Source: Alistipes montrealensis (GTDB lineage Bacteria > Bacteroidota > Bacteroidia > Bacteroidales > Rikenellaceae). Taken from it: a stretch of 64,000 bases of DNA. The notes under the pieces are model-generated. The model was given only the letters and a program-made list of their open reading frames with translations, did not search any database and was not told where the DNA came from. The stretch spans positions 295,630-359,629 of the forward strand of contig NZ_JAGYXY010000004.1 of the NCBI RefSeq assembly GCF_018362775.1. Direction: 5' to 3'. A program made the position numbers and the translations under genes. Below, in pieces: positions 55,274 through 62,778 of this stretch. Numbering within the stretch: the first letter of the stretch is position 1; each line of letters begins with the position of its first letter.

Positions 55274-56155
55274 CTATTCCTCCCAATGATAAAGTCCTTT
55301 TACTTCTTTCCATCCTGAATGTGTTTTATGTAAAAGGACACCGTTGCCGTTGTATTCTCCCAGTACCTCGACAACGGCTTTGTCGAGTGATTTGTTCAGG
55401 ACGATGTACCCTATTTGAGGGATTCCGAGATTCCATCCTTCCCAATGTCCGTTGATGATGTACCAATAGTTTTGCAGGAAACGCATCCGCTTCCGGCCCG
55501 ATTCTGCGGATGTCTGGTCTTCGTCGGGCCAGTATCCGTTTTTGCCCAGAAACAGTTCGAGAGCATCCTTGTATTCATCGGTGAGGTAGAGCCGTTTTAG
55601 CCCCGCCTGTCGGATTTGCGGTCGGAAATCGGTCAAAATCTTATAATAGGCTCCCGCTTCGCGGAGAAGGTAAAATCCGTCGGTCGGAAATTTGGGAGGA
55701 GGGGAGCTTTCGTAATAATAATCAAACATACTGTCCTCTGCGACACAGAACATCAATTGCGATTGGATAACGACGTAGCGATAAGCCGAGTCGCTTCGGT
55801 AACCCCTCGGGCGAAGTGTAGGGTCGGGGTTGAAGAGGGTCGTAAAGAGATTGTAAACGTTTCGCAGCGTGTCGTTTTGTTTGCCTAGAGTCGATGCGTT
55901 GGACGTGTATTTCCGATGCCATGTGTCCAAGAACTTTTCCATCCTCGGTCCCGATTTGCAGGAATAAATGGAGTCTAGTTCTTGAGTTAGCTCGTTTGCC
56001 CGGGATGGAGCGTAGAGAAAATCCGTATTGTCCGCCTCCAATGGCAACACATCTTTCGTTGTCCAAAGGAAATAGCCCCCGATGAAACAGACAATCAGAA
56101 AAGACAGGACCAGAAAAAGGTTCAGCCCGGAGTGATCTGTTTTACGAAGGTTCAT
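55274..56155 (-). CDS. Membrane-anchored protein of unknown function
   Basis: I do not recognise this 293-residue protein. A single N-terminal membrane segment (LNLFLVLSFLIVCFIGGYFLW, about residues 11-31) is followed by an extracytoplasmic domain rich in Tyr and Trp (DSAYRYVVIQSQLMFCV, NYWYIINGHWEGWNLGIPQ, ending GWKEVKGLYHWEE). The pattern suggests an exported globular domain without catalytic motif. Base composition is clearly lower in G+C than its neighbours prfB and namZ, which hints at acquisition by transfer. A perfect promoter box (56175-56182) drives it. It converges with prfB, with one base between stops. Confidence 0.75.
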   Translation of the reverse strand: MNLRKTDHSGLNLFLVLSFLIVCFIGGYFLWTTKDVLPLEADNTDFLYAPSRANELTQELDSIYSCKSGPRMEKFLDTWHRKYTSNASTLGKQNDTLRNVYNLFTTLFNPDPTLRPRGYRSDSAYRYVVIQSQLMFCVAEDSMFDYYYESSPPPKFPTDGFYLLREAGAYYKILTDFRPQIRQAGLKRLYLTDEYKDALELFLGKNGYWPDEDQTSAESGRKRMRFLQNYWYIINGHWEGWNLGIPQIGYIVLNKSLDKAVVEVLGEYNGNGVLLHKTHSGWKEVKGLYHWEE

Positions 56156-56174
56156 GATATAGACGCTTTTTTAC

Positions 56175-56182
56175 AAAGATAG
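56175..56182 (-). promoter_or_regulatory. Promoter of the orphan membrane protein, -7 element
   Basis: TATCTTTG on the minus strand, 20 bases before the start codon. Confidence 0.7.
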
Positions 56183-56203
56183 CATTTTCCGGCTCAAAAT
56201 GTT

Positions 56204-56211
56204 ATCTTTGC
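56204..56211 (+). promoter_or_regulatory. namZ promoter, -7 element, adjacent to the start codon
   Basis: TATCTTTG ends only 3 bases before ATG 56215. With a transcription start about 4-6 bases after the box, the mRNA would begin at or within the start codon, giving a leaderless or near-leaderless transcript. Confidence 0.6.
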
Positions 56212-56214
56212 TCT

Positions 56215-57396
56215 ATGAAACGATTTGTTTTTATCCTTTTGTTTTCGCTTTTTGCGGCGTTCGCGGCGCCGGCGCAGGTGAAAGTCGGCATGACCGACAC
56301 TGCGGCTTATTACCCGCTGCTCAGGGGACAGCGCGTGGCCGTGCTGGCCAACCAGACCTCCGTAGCGGAGCTGCCCGGCGCGCCGGGAGCCGATGCCGCC
56401 GGGCGGGTGCACCTCGTGGACCTGCTGCACGGAAGCGGCTTCGACGTGGCGGCGATTTTCTCGCCCGAGCACGGATTCCGCGGTACGGCCGATGCCGGGG
56501 AGCATGTCAAAAGCTCGGTCGACGCCCGGACGGGCATCCCGATCCGCTCGCTCTACGACGGCAACACGAAACGGCCTTCGGACGAGGCGATGCGCTCGTT
56601 CGACGTGCTGGTCGTCGACATGCAGGACGTGGGACTGCGCTTCTATACCTATTATATTTCGATGCTCAGGATGATGGACGCCTGCGCCGATTTCCGAAAG
56701 CAGGTCGTGGTGCTCGACCGTCCCAATCCCAACGGGCATATTGTCGACGGGCCGGTACTCGATATGAGCTACAAATCGGGTGTCGGGGCGATTCCGGTTC
56801 CGGTGCTGCACGGCCTGACGATGGGCGAGATCGCCCGCATGGCCGTTGGCGAAGGGTGGGCCCGGAAGTGCGGTCTCACCGTGGTGAAATGCCGCAACTA
56901 TACCCACGCGACCGAATATGTCCTGCCTGTCGCTCCGTCGCCCAACCTGCCGACGCAGCGGTCGGTCTACCTCTATGCCGCGCTGTGTCCTTTCGAGGGC
57001 ACGGTCGTGAGTCTCGGGCGCGGGACCTCTGCGCCGTTCGAGGTCTACGGCCATCCGGCCATGACCGGGCGGACCTTCTCCTTTACGCCCCGTCCGACGG
57101 CGGGTTCGAAACATCCGCCGCTCGAAGGGCAGTTGTGCCGCGGTGTCGACCTGAGCGGGATGCCGCTGAACGAGGCCCGCGAAGTGGGATTTTCGTTGAA
57201 ATATGTGATCGACGCCTATGCCGACCTGAGGCTGGGCGACAAGTTCTTTACCCCGATGTTCGAGAAACTCGTGGGCGTGGGCTGGGTGCGCGGAATGATT
57301 CTTTCAGGAGCTTCGGACGCCGAGATCCGCGCCCGCTGGGCCGACGACGTTGCGCGCTACCGGGAACGCCGGGCGAAATACCTGCTGTACGAATAA
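56215..57396 (+). CDS. namZ: Exo-beta-N-acetylmuramidase NamZ (DUF1343)
   Basis: NamZ releases N-acetylmuramic acid from peptidoglycan fragments; the family was described from Bacillus and Tannerella. The 393-residue protein has signal peptide MKRFVFILLFSLFAAFAAPA, then QVKVGMT. The DUF1343 hallmarks are present: RVAVLANQTSV, FSPEHGFRG, PIRSLYDGNTKRPSDEAM, DMQDVGLRFYTY, LDRPNPNGH and GRGTSAPFEVYGHP. Periplasmic cell-wall recycling is the likely use, complementing the VanX-like dipeptidase at 49617. A promoter box lies next to the start codon. Confidence 0.93.
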   Translation: MKRFVFILLFSLFAAFAAPAQVKVGMTDTAAYYPLLRGQRVAVLANQTSVAELPGAPGADAAGRVHLVDLLHGSGFDVAAIFSPEHGFRGTADAGEHVKSSVDARTGIPIRSLYDGNTKRPSDEAMRSFDVLVVDMQDVGLRFYTYYISMLRMMDACADFRKQVVVLDRPNPNGHIVDGPVLDMSYKSGVGAIPVPVLHGLTMGEIARMAVGEGWARKCGLTVVKCRNYTHATEYVLPVAPSPNLPTQRSVYLYAALCPFEGTVVSLGRGTSAPFEVYGHPAMTGRTFSFTPRPTAGSKHPPLEGQLCRGVDLSGMPLNEAREVGFSLKYVIDAYADLRLGDKFFTPMFEKLVGVGWVRGMILSGASDAEIRARWADDVARYRERRAKYLLYE

Positions 57397-57400
57397 ACTG

Positions 57401-57434
57401 AAAAACCGCTCCGGAACATTTCGGGGCGGTTTTT
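57401..57434 (+). terminator. Terminator after namZ
   Basis: AAAAACCGCTCCG (57401-57413) and CGGGGCGGTTTTT (57422-57434) form a 13-bp stem with one G-U pair. Confidence 0.85.
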
Positions 57435-57530
57435 CGTAAGGGGCGGGACGCCGCGGTACAGATTCTATGAAGAATTAGTGACGCAACTCCGCTTTACTGC
57501 GCCCCGCCGAAAACTTCGCTGCCGCCCGGA

Positions 57531-57744
57531 AATAAAAAGAGGGCGCAGGTACTCTTTCCTCCGAAGGCCCTAGCATGCCCTTCTGCGAAATTTCCCTACG
57601 CCCAAGTCCGCCGCCTGCCTTGCGGCAGGGGCATAACTCGGGTTTCAGACAAATTTATGCGCAGGTTTCAACTTGCTAGGTTTTCGGAGGCATAAAGGTT
57701 TGTCTTAACCTTTTCTATGTATGTCCCGGCTTACGCCGTACTGT
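57531..57744 (-). ncRNA. Candidate structured non-coding RNA (6S-like rod), about 215 nt
   Basis: A minus-strand RNA is predicted between a promoter (57749-57756) and a terminator-like hairpin (AAAGAG/CUCUUU, 57536-57557, with U-rich tail). Two small 5' hairpins come first: CGGC/GCCG with GUAA loop (57727-57738) and a 7-bp AAAGGUU stem (57694-57713). Then a long rod of helices: CCUCCGAA/UUCGGAGG (57683-57690 with 57558-57565), CCUAGCA/UGCUAGG (57674-57680 with 57569-57575), CUGCG and AAAUUU pairs (57651-57664 with 57583-57593), CCCGAGU/ACUUGGG (57636-57642 with 57601-57607) and an apical CCUGCC-GCAA-GGCAGG. Symmetric internal loops of 7-9 nt separate them. A G-U pair and both GNRA loops exist only on this strand. 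The family is unknown; the long rod with bulges recalls 6S RNA. Confidence 0.6.
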
Positions 57745-57748
57745 TCTG

Positions 57749-57756
57749 CAAAGTTA
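57749..57756 (-). promoter_or_regulatory. Promoter of the candidate RNA, -7 element
   Basis: TAACTTTG on the minus strand. The predicted start near 57743 is just before the first hairpin, and no open frame follows. Confidence 0.6.
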
Positions 57757-57861
57757 GCATTTTATTTGATATGGTTTTCATCTGCAAATATAGAATAATA
57801 TTTCGAATGCTATACCGATCGGTATGCAAAAAGAATCTAAAAGTGCCCTTATTTTGTATAA

Positions 57862-58107
57862 ATGAGCGTTCCGAGAACAGATGCCCGATTCCTCGCCGAC
57901 ATTGCGCAAAGACTGAAATCGTTGCGCAACGAGCGTCGTTTGTCCCAGATCCGGGTAACGATGGATACCGGAGTGAATGTCAGTCGTGCTGAATCGGGAA
58001 AGCGTTCGTTGTCCGTCTATTCCGTCGCCGTGCTTTGCAAATATTACGGAATTGCGCTGGATGAATTTTTCCGGGAAATCGGATTGGAGGAAACGCCGTG
58101 GGAATAA
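57862..58107 (+). CDS. XRE-family helix-turn-helix regulator
   Basis: An 81-residue DNA-binding protein. The HTH is IAQRLKSLRNERRLSQIRVTMDTGVNVSRAESGKRSLSVYSVAVLCKYYGI, given by its parts: helix 2 LSQIRVTMDTG, helix 3 NVSRAESGKR. It continues into a short acidic tail (FREIGLEETPWE). Length and lack of an effector domain resemble small phage- or toxin-related repressors, yet no toxin gene is adjacent. The 5' region is A+T-rich. The start is the ATG at 57862; no TAnnTTTG box is clear. It lies on the opposite strand from, and 100 bases away from, the candidate RNA promoter. Confidence 0.85.
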   Translation: MSVPRTDARFLADIAQRLKSLRNERRLSQIRVTMDTGVNVSRAESGKRSLSVYSVAVLCKYYGIALDEFFREIGLEETPWE

Positions 58108-58130
58108 CCGGAATGAAACGGACACAATAA

Positions 58131-58154
58131 AAACGCCCCTGAAAAGGGGCGTTT
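58131..58154. terminator. Bidirectional terminator between the XRE gene and the acetyltransferase
   Basis: AAACGCCCCT (58131-58140) and AGGGGCGTTT (58145-58154) form a 10-bp stem with a GAAA loop between two convergent genes. Confidence 0.85.
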
Positions 58155-58157
58155 GCT

Positions 58158-58742
58158 TTATTCTGCGATTTCCGTTACCCGGTCTGCCTCGGTAATCTCC
58201 CGCAGGACGCGGCAGGGCGAGCCGACGGCGATCACCCCGGCCGGGATGTCGCGCGTGACGACGCTCCCGGCCCCGATGACTGCGTTGTCGCCGATCGTTA
58301 CGCCCTGCATGATTACCGTGTGTCCCCCGATCCAGACGTTGTTGCCGATCGTGACAGGCAGTGAGCGCATGATGCCGGCGTTGCGTTGGTCGGGCAGCAG
58401 GGCGTGGTTGACGGTGTAGATGCCGACGTTGGGCCCGATGAAGACGTAATCGCCGATCGTAACCGGGGCTTCGTCGAGGATCGTCAGGTTGTAGTTGCCG
58501 GTAAAGTGGTCGCCGACCGAAATCTGTTCGCCGAAATCGCAGTGAAAGGGGCTGTGGAGGCACACCGATTCGCCGACATGTCCGAACAGTTGCCGGATAA
58601 TCGTCTCCCGTTCTTCCCGCTGGCTCGGCGGCAGTTGGTTGAGCCGGAAAACCAGTTCTTCGGTGCGCCGCAGTGCATCGCCTATCTGCGGGCAGATGGC
58701 GTGGAGCCAGAGCCCGGCTTTCATTTTTTCGAGATCGTCCAT
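58158..58742 (-). CDS. Maltose/galactoside O-acetyltransferase-type hexapeptide-repeat acetyltransferase
   Basis: A 194-residue left-handed beta-helix acetyltransferase (MAA/LacA/NodL type), trimeric, using acetyl-CoA. The N-terminal helical domain (DLEKMKAGLWLHAICPQIGDALRRTEELVFRLNQLP, in parts LEKMKAGLWL and TEELVFRLNQ) is typical. Hexapeptide repeats follow (IGDYVFIGPNVGIYTVNHAL, with the catalytic His; IGNNVWIGGHTVIMQGVTIG; IGAGSVVTRDIPAGVIAVG). The acceptor sugar is not deducible. The start is ATG at 58742. It lies just downstream of the ferredoxin gene but after its terminator. Confidence 0.9.
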   Translation of the reverse strand: MDDLEKMKAGLWLHAICPQIGDALRRTEELVFRLNQLPPSQREERETIIRQLFGHVGESVCLHSPFHCDFGEQISVGDHFTGNYNLTILDEAPVTIGDYVFIGPNVGIYTVNHALLPDQRNAGIMRSLPVTIGNNVWIGGHTVIMQGVTIGDNAVIGAGSVVTRDIPAGVIAVGSPCRVLREITEADRVTEIAE

Positions 58743-58770
58743 CTTGTTGTCAGGTTTCTTGCTGTGAATG

Positions 58771-58804
58771 AAAAAAGCACACCCCGTTGCCAAGGTGTGC
58801 TTTT
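58771..58804 (-). terminator. Terminator after the ferredoxin gene
   Basis: AAAAAAGCACACC (58771-58783) and GGTGTGCTTTT (58794-58804) form an 11-bp stem; on the minus strand a T run follows. Confidence 0.85.
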
Positions 58805-58822
58805 CTTTCGGATATTCCGTGA

Positions 58823-58990
58823 TTACTCCGAAACGATAGCCTCGCTCGGGCAAACGCCTGCGCAGGTTCCGCAATCGATGCATTTGTCGGCGTCGATCAC
58901 ATAGATATCGCCGGCCGAAATAGCCTCCGTGGGGCACTCGCCGATGCAGCTGCCGCATGCAACGCAGGAGTCGGTAATTTTGTAAGCCAT
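58823..58990 (-). CDS. Small 2[4Fe-4S] ferredoxin
   Basis: A 55-residue ferredoxin (MAYKITDSCVACGSC, then IGECPTEAI; CIDCGTC, then AGVCPSEAI; ending VSE). The two CxxCxxCxxxCP motifs are complete, so it should hold two 4Fe-4S clusters and act as a low-potential electron carrier in the cytosol. Such clostridial-type ferredoxins serve pyruvate:ferredoxin oxidoreductase and hydrogenases in anaerobic gut Bacteroidales; the partner is not in the window. A clear promoter (59025-59032) and terminator show a single-gene transcript. It is short enough to be missed by simple gene calling. Confidence 0.95.
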   Translation of the reverse strand: MAYKITDSCVACGSCIGECPTEAISAGDIYVIDADKCIDCGTCAGVCPSEAIVSE

Positions 58991-59024
58991 TGTTTTGAAA
59001 ATTTATTGTTAAAATGTGTGTGTG

Positions 59025-59032
59025 CAAATATA
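59025..59032 (-). promoter_or_regulatory. Ferredoxin promoter, -7 element
   Basis: TATATTTG on the minus strand, about 35 bases before the start codon. Confidence 0.7.
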
Positions 59033-59037
59033 AAAAC

Positions 59038-60309
59038 TTATTTGATAATATCAAAACCCGTATAGGGAATCAGCGCCTCGGGGATGCGGATGCCGTCGGG
59101 GGTCTGGTAGTTCTCCAGCAGCGCCGCCACGATGCGCGGGAGGGCCAGCGAAGAGCCGTTCAAAGTATGTGCCAGTTGGATTTTCTTCTCCTCGTCGCGG
59201 TAGCGGAGCTTGAGGCGGTTGGCCTGGAACGACTCGAAATTCGATACCGACGAAACTTCGAGCCAGCGTTTCTGGGCCTCGGAGTAGACTTCGAAATCGT
59301 ACGTCAGCGCCGAGGTGAACGACATGTCGCCGCCGCACAGGCGCAGGATGCGATAGGGGAGTCCGAGTGCCTTGACGATACTTTCGACGTGGGCTACCAT
59401 GCCGTCCAGTGCCTCGTAGGAGGCGTCGGGCAGCGACAACTGTACGATCTCCACCTTGTCGAACTGGTGCAGGCGGTTCAGGCCGCGTACGTCCTTGCCG
59501 TAGGAACCGGCTTCGCGGCGGAAGCAGGGGGTGTAGGCGGTCATCTTGACCGGGAAATCCTCTTTTTCGAGGATCACGTCGCGGTAGATGTTCGTCACGG
59601 GAACTTCGGCCGTGGGAATCAGGTAAAAATTGTCGACCGTGGCGTGGTACATCTGCCCCTCCTTGTCGGGAAGCTGTCCCGTGCCGAAGCCCGAGGCTTC
59701 GTTGACCATGATCGGCGGCTCGACTTCGAGGTAACCGGCCTTGGTGTTGCAGTCGAGGAAAAAGTTGATCAGCGCGCGCTGGAGCCGTGCACCCTTGCCT
59801 TTGTAGACGGGGAATCCGGCGCCGGTGAGCTTCACGCCCAGGTCGAAGTCGATGATGTCGTATTTGCGGGCCAGCTCCCAGTGGGGCAGCGGGTTCTCGG
59901 GCAGCGCGGTGTAGTTCTCTTCGAGTTTTACCACGAGGTTGTCCTCGGCGGTCCTGCCTTCGGGGACGATCTCGGCGGGAAAGTTGGGCAGTGAGACGAT
60001 GGCGGCCTGCAACTCCTGCTGGGCGTCGGTAAACTCGGCCTGCAGGCGCGAGGATTTGTCCTTCAGGTCCGAAACGAAGCGTTTGCGCTCCTCGGCTTCG
60101 TCACGGCGGCCCTGGCCCATCAGTGCGCCGATCTCCTTGGCAGCCTTGTTCTGGGCGGCAAGCGTGTTGTCCAACTCCAACTGGAGAGCCTTGCGGCGGT
60201 CGTCGAGGTCGATGATCTTTTCGATGACCGGCGCGGCGTCCACGCCCTTCTTGGCCAACTTGCGGATAGCGGCCTCTTTGTCATCGCGGATTTGCTTTAT
60301 CGTAAGCAT
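59038..60309 (-). CDS. serS: Seryl-tRNA synthetase
   Basis: A class II synthetase of 423 residues charging tRNA-Ser and tRNA-Sec. The N-terminal coiled-coil arm (about 25-105; KAAKEIGALMGQGRRDEAEERK) contacts the tRNA's long variable arm. Motif 2 contains CFRREAGSYGKDVRGLNRLHQF and motif 3 has LNGSSLALPRIVAALLENYQ. The start is the ATG at 60309 (MLTIKQIRDDKEAA). A longer frame to 60378 adds residues without family resemblance. It ends 6 bases from the ferredoxin promoter. Confidence 0.97.
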   Translation of the reverse strand: MLTIKQIRDDKEAAIRKLAKKGVDAAPVIEKIIDLDDRRKALQLELDNTLAAQNKAAKEIGALMGQGRRDEAEERKRFVSDLKDKSSRLQAEFTDAQQELQAAIVSLPNFPAEIVPEGRTAEDNLVVKLEENYTALPENPLPHWELARKYDIIDFDLGVKLTGAGFPVYKGKGARLQRALINFFLDCNTKAGYLEVEPPIMVNEASGFGTGQLPDKEGQMYHATVDNFYLIPTAEVPVTNIYRDVILEKEDFPVKMTAYTPCFRREAGSYGKDVRGLNRLHQFDKVEIVQLSLPDASYEALDGMVAHVESIVKALGLPYRILRLCGGDMSFTSALTYDFEVYSEAQKRWLEVSSVSNFESFQANRLKLRYRDEEKKIQLAHTLNGSSLALPRIVAALLENYQTPDGIRIPEALIPYTGFDIIK

Positions 60310-60410
60310 AGTATCGTGAGTTTTTTGTGTTTTCGCGTTACAACCTGCAAAATTAGTAAATTCGCGCCAAACTGTCACGCTGAGGCGCTGTTTTTTGCGA
60401 ATTTACTGAA

Positions 60411-60446
60411 AAACCGGGTCCCTGCTCTTCGCGGGGACCCGGTTTT
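60411..60446 (-). terminator. Terminator after the second locus lipoprotein gene
   Basis: AAACCGGGTCCC (60411-60422) and GGGACCCGGTTT (60434-60445) form a perfect 12-bp stem. T-rich flanks are present on both strands. Confidence 0.85.
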
Positions 60447-60468
60447 ATCGGTTGTCGGCACTTCTCGT

Positions 60469-62745
60469 TCAGAGGGTGCGGAGCACGAGGTCCGTGCGCA
60501 TCCGCTTGCCTTCGGCGGCTTTTGCCGGCGCTGCGGCCGCAGCGCTCTCGGCGATTTTCGCCGGAAGAGCGATGCTTTCGCCCGCGAGATAGGTCTTGAA
60601 GTGTCGCCCGTCGGCTTCGATGTGCCCGGTCCGGGTTTCTTCGGAATTCCGGACGGTCGTTTGCGAGGGCGCGAGTTTCATGGGTTTCATCTTGATGGCC
60701 GAATAGGTCTTCGAACCGGCGTACTTGCGCAGGTAGCTCGAACTCGAAGCCTGCGGTTCGCTGAACAACAGGAACATGTATCCGTTGACTTCTTCCGGCG
60801 AGTAGGGGCTTGCAGCCCAGTAGAGCGTGTCGCCGATGTATCCGACAGCCATGCTTGCACCGCCCCAGAAAATCGACAGGCCGTTGGTGAAGCCGAGCGT
60901 GGCATAAGCGTCGTCGTACGGACCGGCATACTGCGGCTCGATGATGAGCATGTGCAGGTCCTTATCGTAGTAGCCCTTTAGCCGGGGTGCGAAGTCGCGC
61001 ATGTCGGTCATGCCGTTGATGACGACATCGCGGTCGTTGATGCGCGAGATGTCCATGCGGAAAGTCGCTTCCGTCGATTGCGAATCGATGTCGACGGTCG
61101 CCGTGACGCCGAACGCTCCCGTGAAGTCGGCCAGGGTTTTGGTCTGGTCGAAATCCTTGGCGAAGTAACCGAGCGTCGAAGTGCTCTTTGAAACGAACGC
61201 CGTGTCTCCGAACGAGTTGTACATTAACAGGGCGAGGACGTAGGTGCTGCCTTCGTCGAGTGTGGTGAATGCCGTGCTGCGCCCCTCGTCGGAGTTGAGT
61301 TGTTCGATCATCTCCTCGGCGATGTCATAGCCTCGGATTGCGGTCAGTTCTTCGAGCGTTACGCCCATTGCCTCGCACAGGTAGTCGGCGACGTTGGTCT
61401 TGACGCAGAGATACTTCATTGCTGCTACGTTGCTGGTCTGCATCTGCCAGATGAGCGAGGTGTAGGGCGAGTAGTTGGGGTTGTTCTGCGGTGCGTAGAA
61501 CTCGAATTCATTCGATTTGGGCGCATATTCGCCGTTGGGGTCGCACGTGAACCGCTCGGTGTAGAGTTTACAAGGGTTGCTCAGCGAGTCGTAAGCCAGT
61601 GCTACGGCCGTATAGCTGCCTTTGGGGACGTTCCATACCGACTCGTCGGCCTTGTGGAGCGTTACGACCGGAGTTACGGCCTCCAGTTTCTCGTCGATGA
61701 TCTGCTGGCGGACCTGCTCCTGTGTGTCCTTGTCGGCCGTGATGTCGCCGGCTACGACCGCGGCCTTGTAGGATCTCGCATACTCGTTGGGCGAGAACGC
61801 GAGTTTCGGGGCCTGGAATCCGGTGGAGGTGGTTTCGATCCCTTTGAACGAAATCTTTACGACGGGTGTCGTGTCGATGTCGGTGTCGAAGACCAGTTTC
61901 TCGATTCCTTGCGCGAAATAGCCCGTCGAAACGTAGTAGATCAGGTAGAACGAGAAGGTGTCCTTGCCGTCGAATGTACAGGGATAGGAACTGTAAGCCG
62001 CATCGTTACCGGTGTAAACCGCCATGTCGGAGACGTAGACGTATTCGTTGTAGTTCGAGTTGTAGTAGCCGATGGATTGCGCAGGTACGGTGCAACTGTT
62101 GTCGTCGTGGACGATGAACTTGAATGTTACGCCGCTCGCCCAGTCTTTCAGGCGGTAGATGTTGGCGCCGATGGCCTTCTCGACCTCCAGACCCGAGTCG
62201 CGGCCCGTGTAGTAGCCGTTGTAATGGTAGGTCGCGAGCTGGGGAATCACCTCGCCATCGCCGTTGGTGCGGTAGAAGGTCTCCCATTCCAGTTCGTAAG
62301 TAGCCGAAAGAGTGACCTTGTCGGTGTACTGCGCGACTTGTGCTGCATTGTCGCCCGGGCGGACTTCACGGCTGCTGATGTAGAGCGTAGCTTTGTAGCT
62401 GGAGCCCATGACGAGGTTCGAGAGGTCGACTCCGACCGGGATCGTTACGGCGTGCTTTCCGTCGGGGATGACCACCTCGGACGGCACGGTGAACAAGCCG
62501 GCGTTGTCGCCTTTGGCCGTCAGATAAACCTTGTAGGAGCCTTTGTCGCCCGGGCGGGCGATCTCGACATCGATCATGCCGCTCGAAGCATCCTGTGCAA
62601 ACTCCTTCTCGATGGACGACTGGATGAAATGAATCTCCTTCGCATCGTCCTTGTTGGGGGTGTAGAAGGTTCCCTCCTGCGTCTGGCTGCATGCAGCCGC
62701 GAGGAGCAGCAATCCCGCACCCAGGTATTTCGATATGTTTTTCAT
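60469..62745 (-). CDS. Surface lipoprotein of the second SusD-type locus, function unknown
   Basis: A large lipoprotein of about 758 residues downstream of a SusD gene. The signal peptide MKNISKYLGAGLLLLAAAC has a lipobox Cys near 19. Upstream ATG at 62754 or a GTG would lengthen it slightly. The mature part appears built from beta-rich Ig or Calx-beta-like segments (GMIDVEIARPGDKGSYKVYL, GKHAVTIPVGVDLSNLVMGS, TPVVKISFKGIETTSTGFQAP) and a final Ala/Lys-rich tail (AAAAPAKAAEGKRMR). I recognise no catalytic motif. By position it likely plays the SusE/SusF-like ligand-binding role. It starts 33 bases after SusD and shares the terminator at 60411. Confidence 0.75.
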   Translation of the reverse strand: MKNISKYLGAGLLLLAAACSQTQEGTFYTPNKDDAKEIHFIQSSIEKEFAQDASSGMIDVEIARPGDKGSYKVYLTAKGDNAGLFTVPSEVVIPDGKHAVTIPVGVDLSNLVMGSSYKATLYISSREVRPGDNAAQVAQYTDKVTLSATYELEWETFYRTNGDGEVIPQLATYHYNGYYTGRDSGLEVEKAIGANIYRLKDWASGVTFKFIVHDDNSCTVPAQSIGYYNSNYNEYVYVSDMAVYTGNDAAYSSYPCTFDGKDTFSFYLIYYVSTGYFAQGIEKLVFDTDIDTTPVVKISFKGIETTSTGFQAPKLAFSPNEYARSYKAAVVAGDITADKDTQEQVRQQIIDEKLEAVTPVVTLHKADESVWNVPKGSYTAVALAYDSLSNPCKLYTERFTCDPNGEYAPKSNEFEFYAPQNNPNYSPYTSLIWQMQTSNVAAMKYLCVKTNVADYLCEAMGVTLEELTAIRGYDIAEEMIEQLNSDEGRSTAFTTLDEGSTYVLALLMYNSFGDTAFVSKSTSTLGYFAKDFDQTKTLADFTGAFGVTATVDIDSQSTEATFRMDISRINDRDVVINGMTDMRDFAPRLKGYYDKDLHMLIIEPQYAGPYDDAYATLGFTNGLSIFWGGASMAVGYIGDTLYWAASPYSPEEVNGYMFLLFSEPQASSSSYLRKYAGSKTYSAIKMKPMKLAPSQTTVRNSEETRTGHIEADGRHFKTYLAGESIALPAKIAESAAAAAPAKAAEGKRMRTDLVLRTL

Positions 62746-62778
62746 AGTGTACATGATTTTCACCGTTTCAATCGCTTG

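Noticed and set aside
57717-57992. 91-codon plus-strand frame over the XRE gene start
   Set aside because: It overlaps the XRE gene in another frame, and part lies over the promoter of the candidate RNA. Cys-rich random composition.
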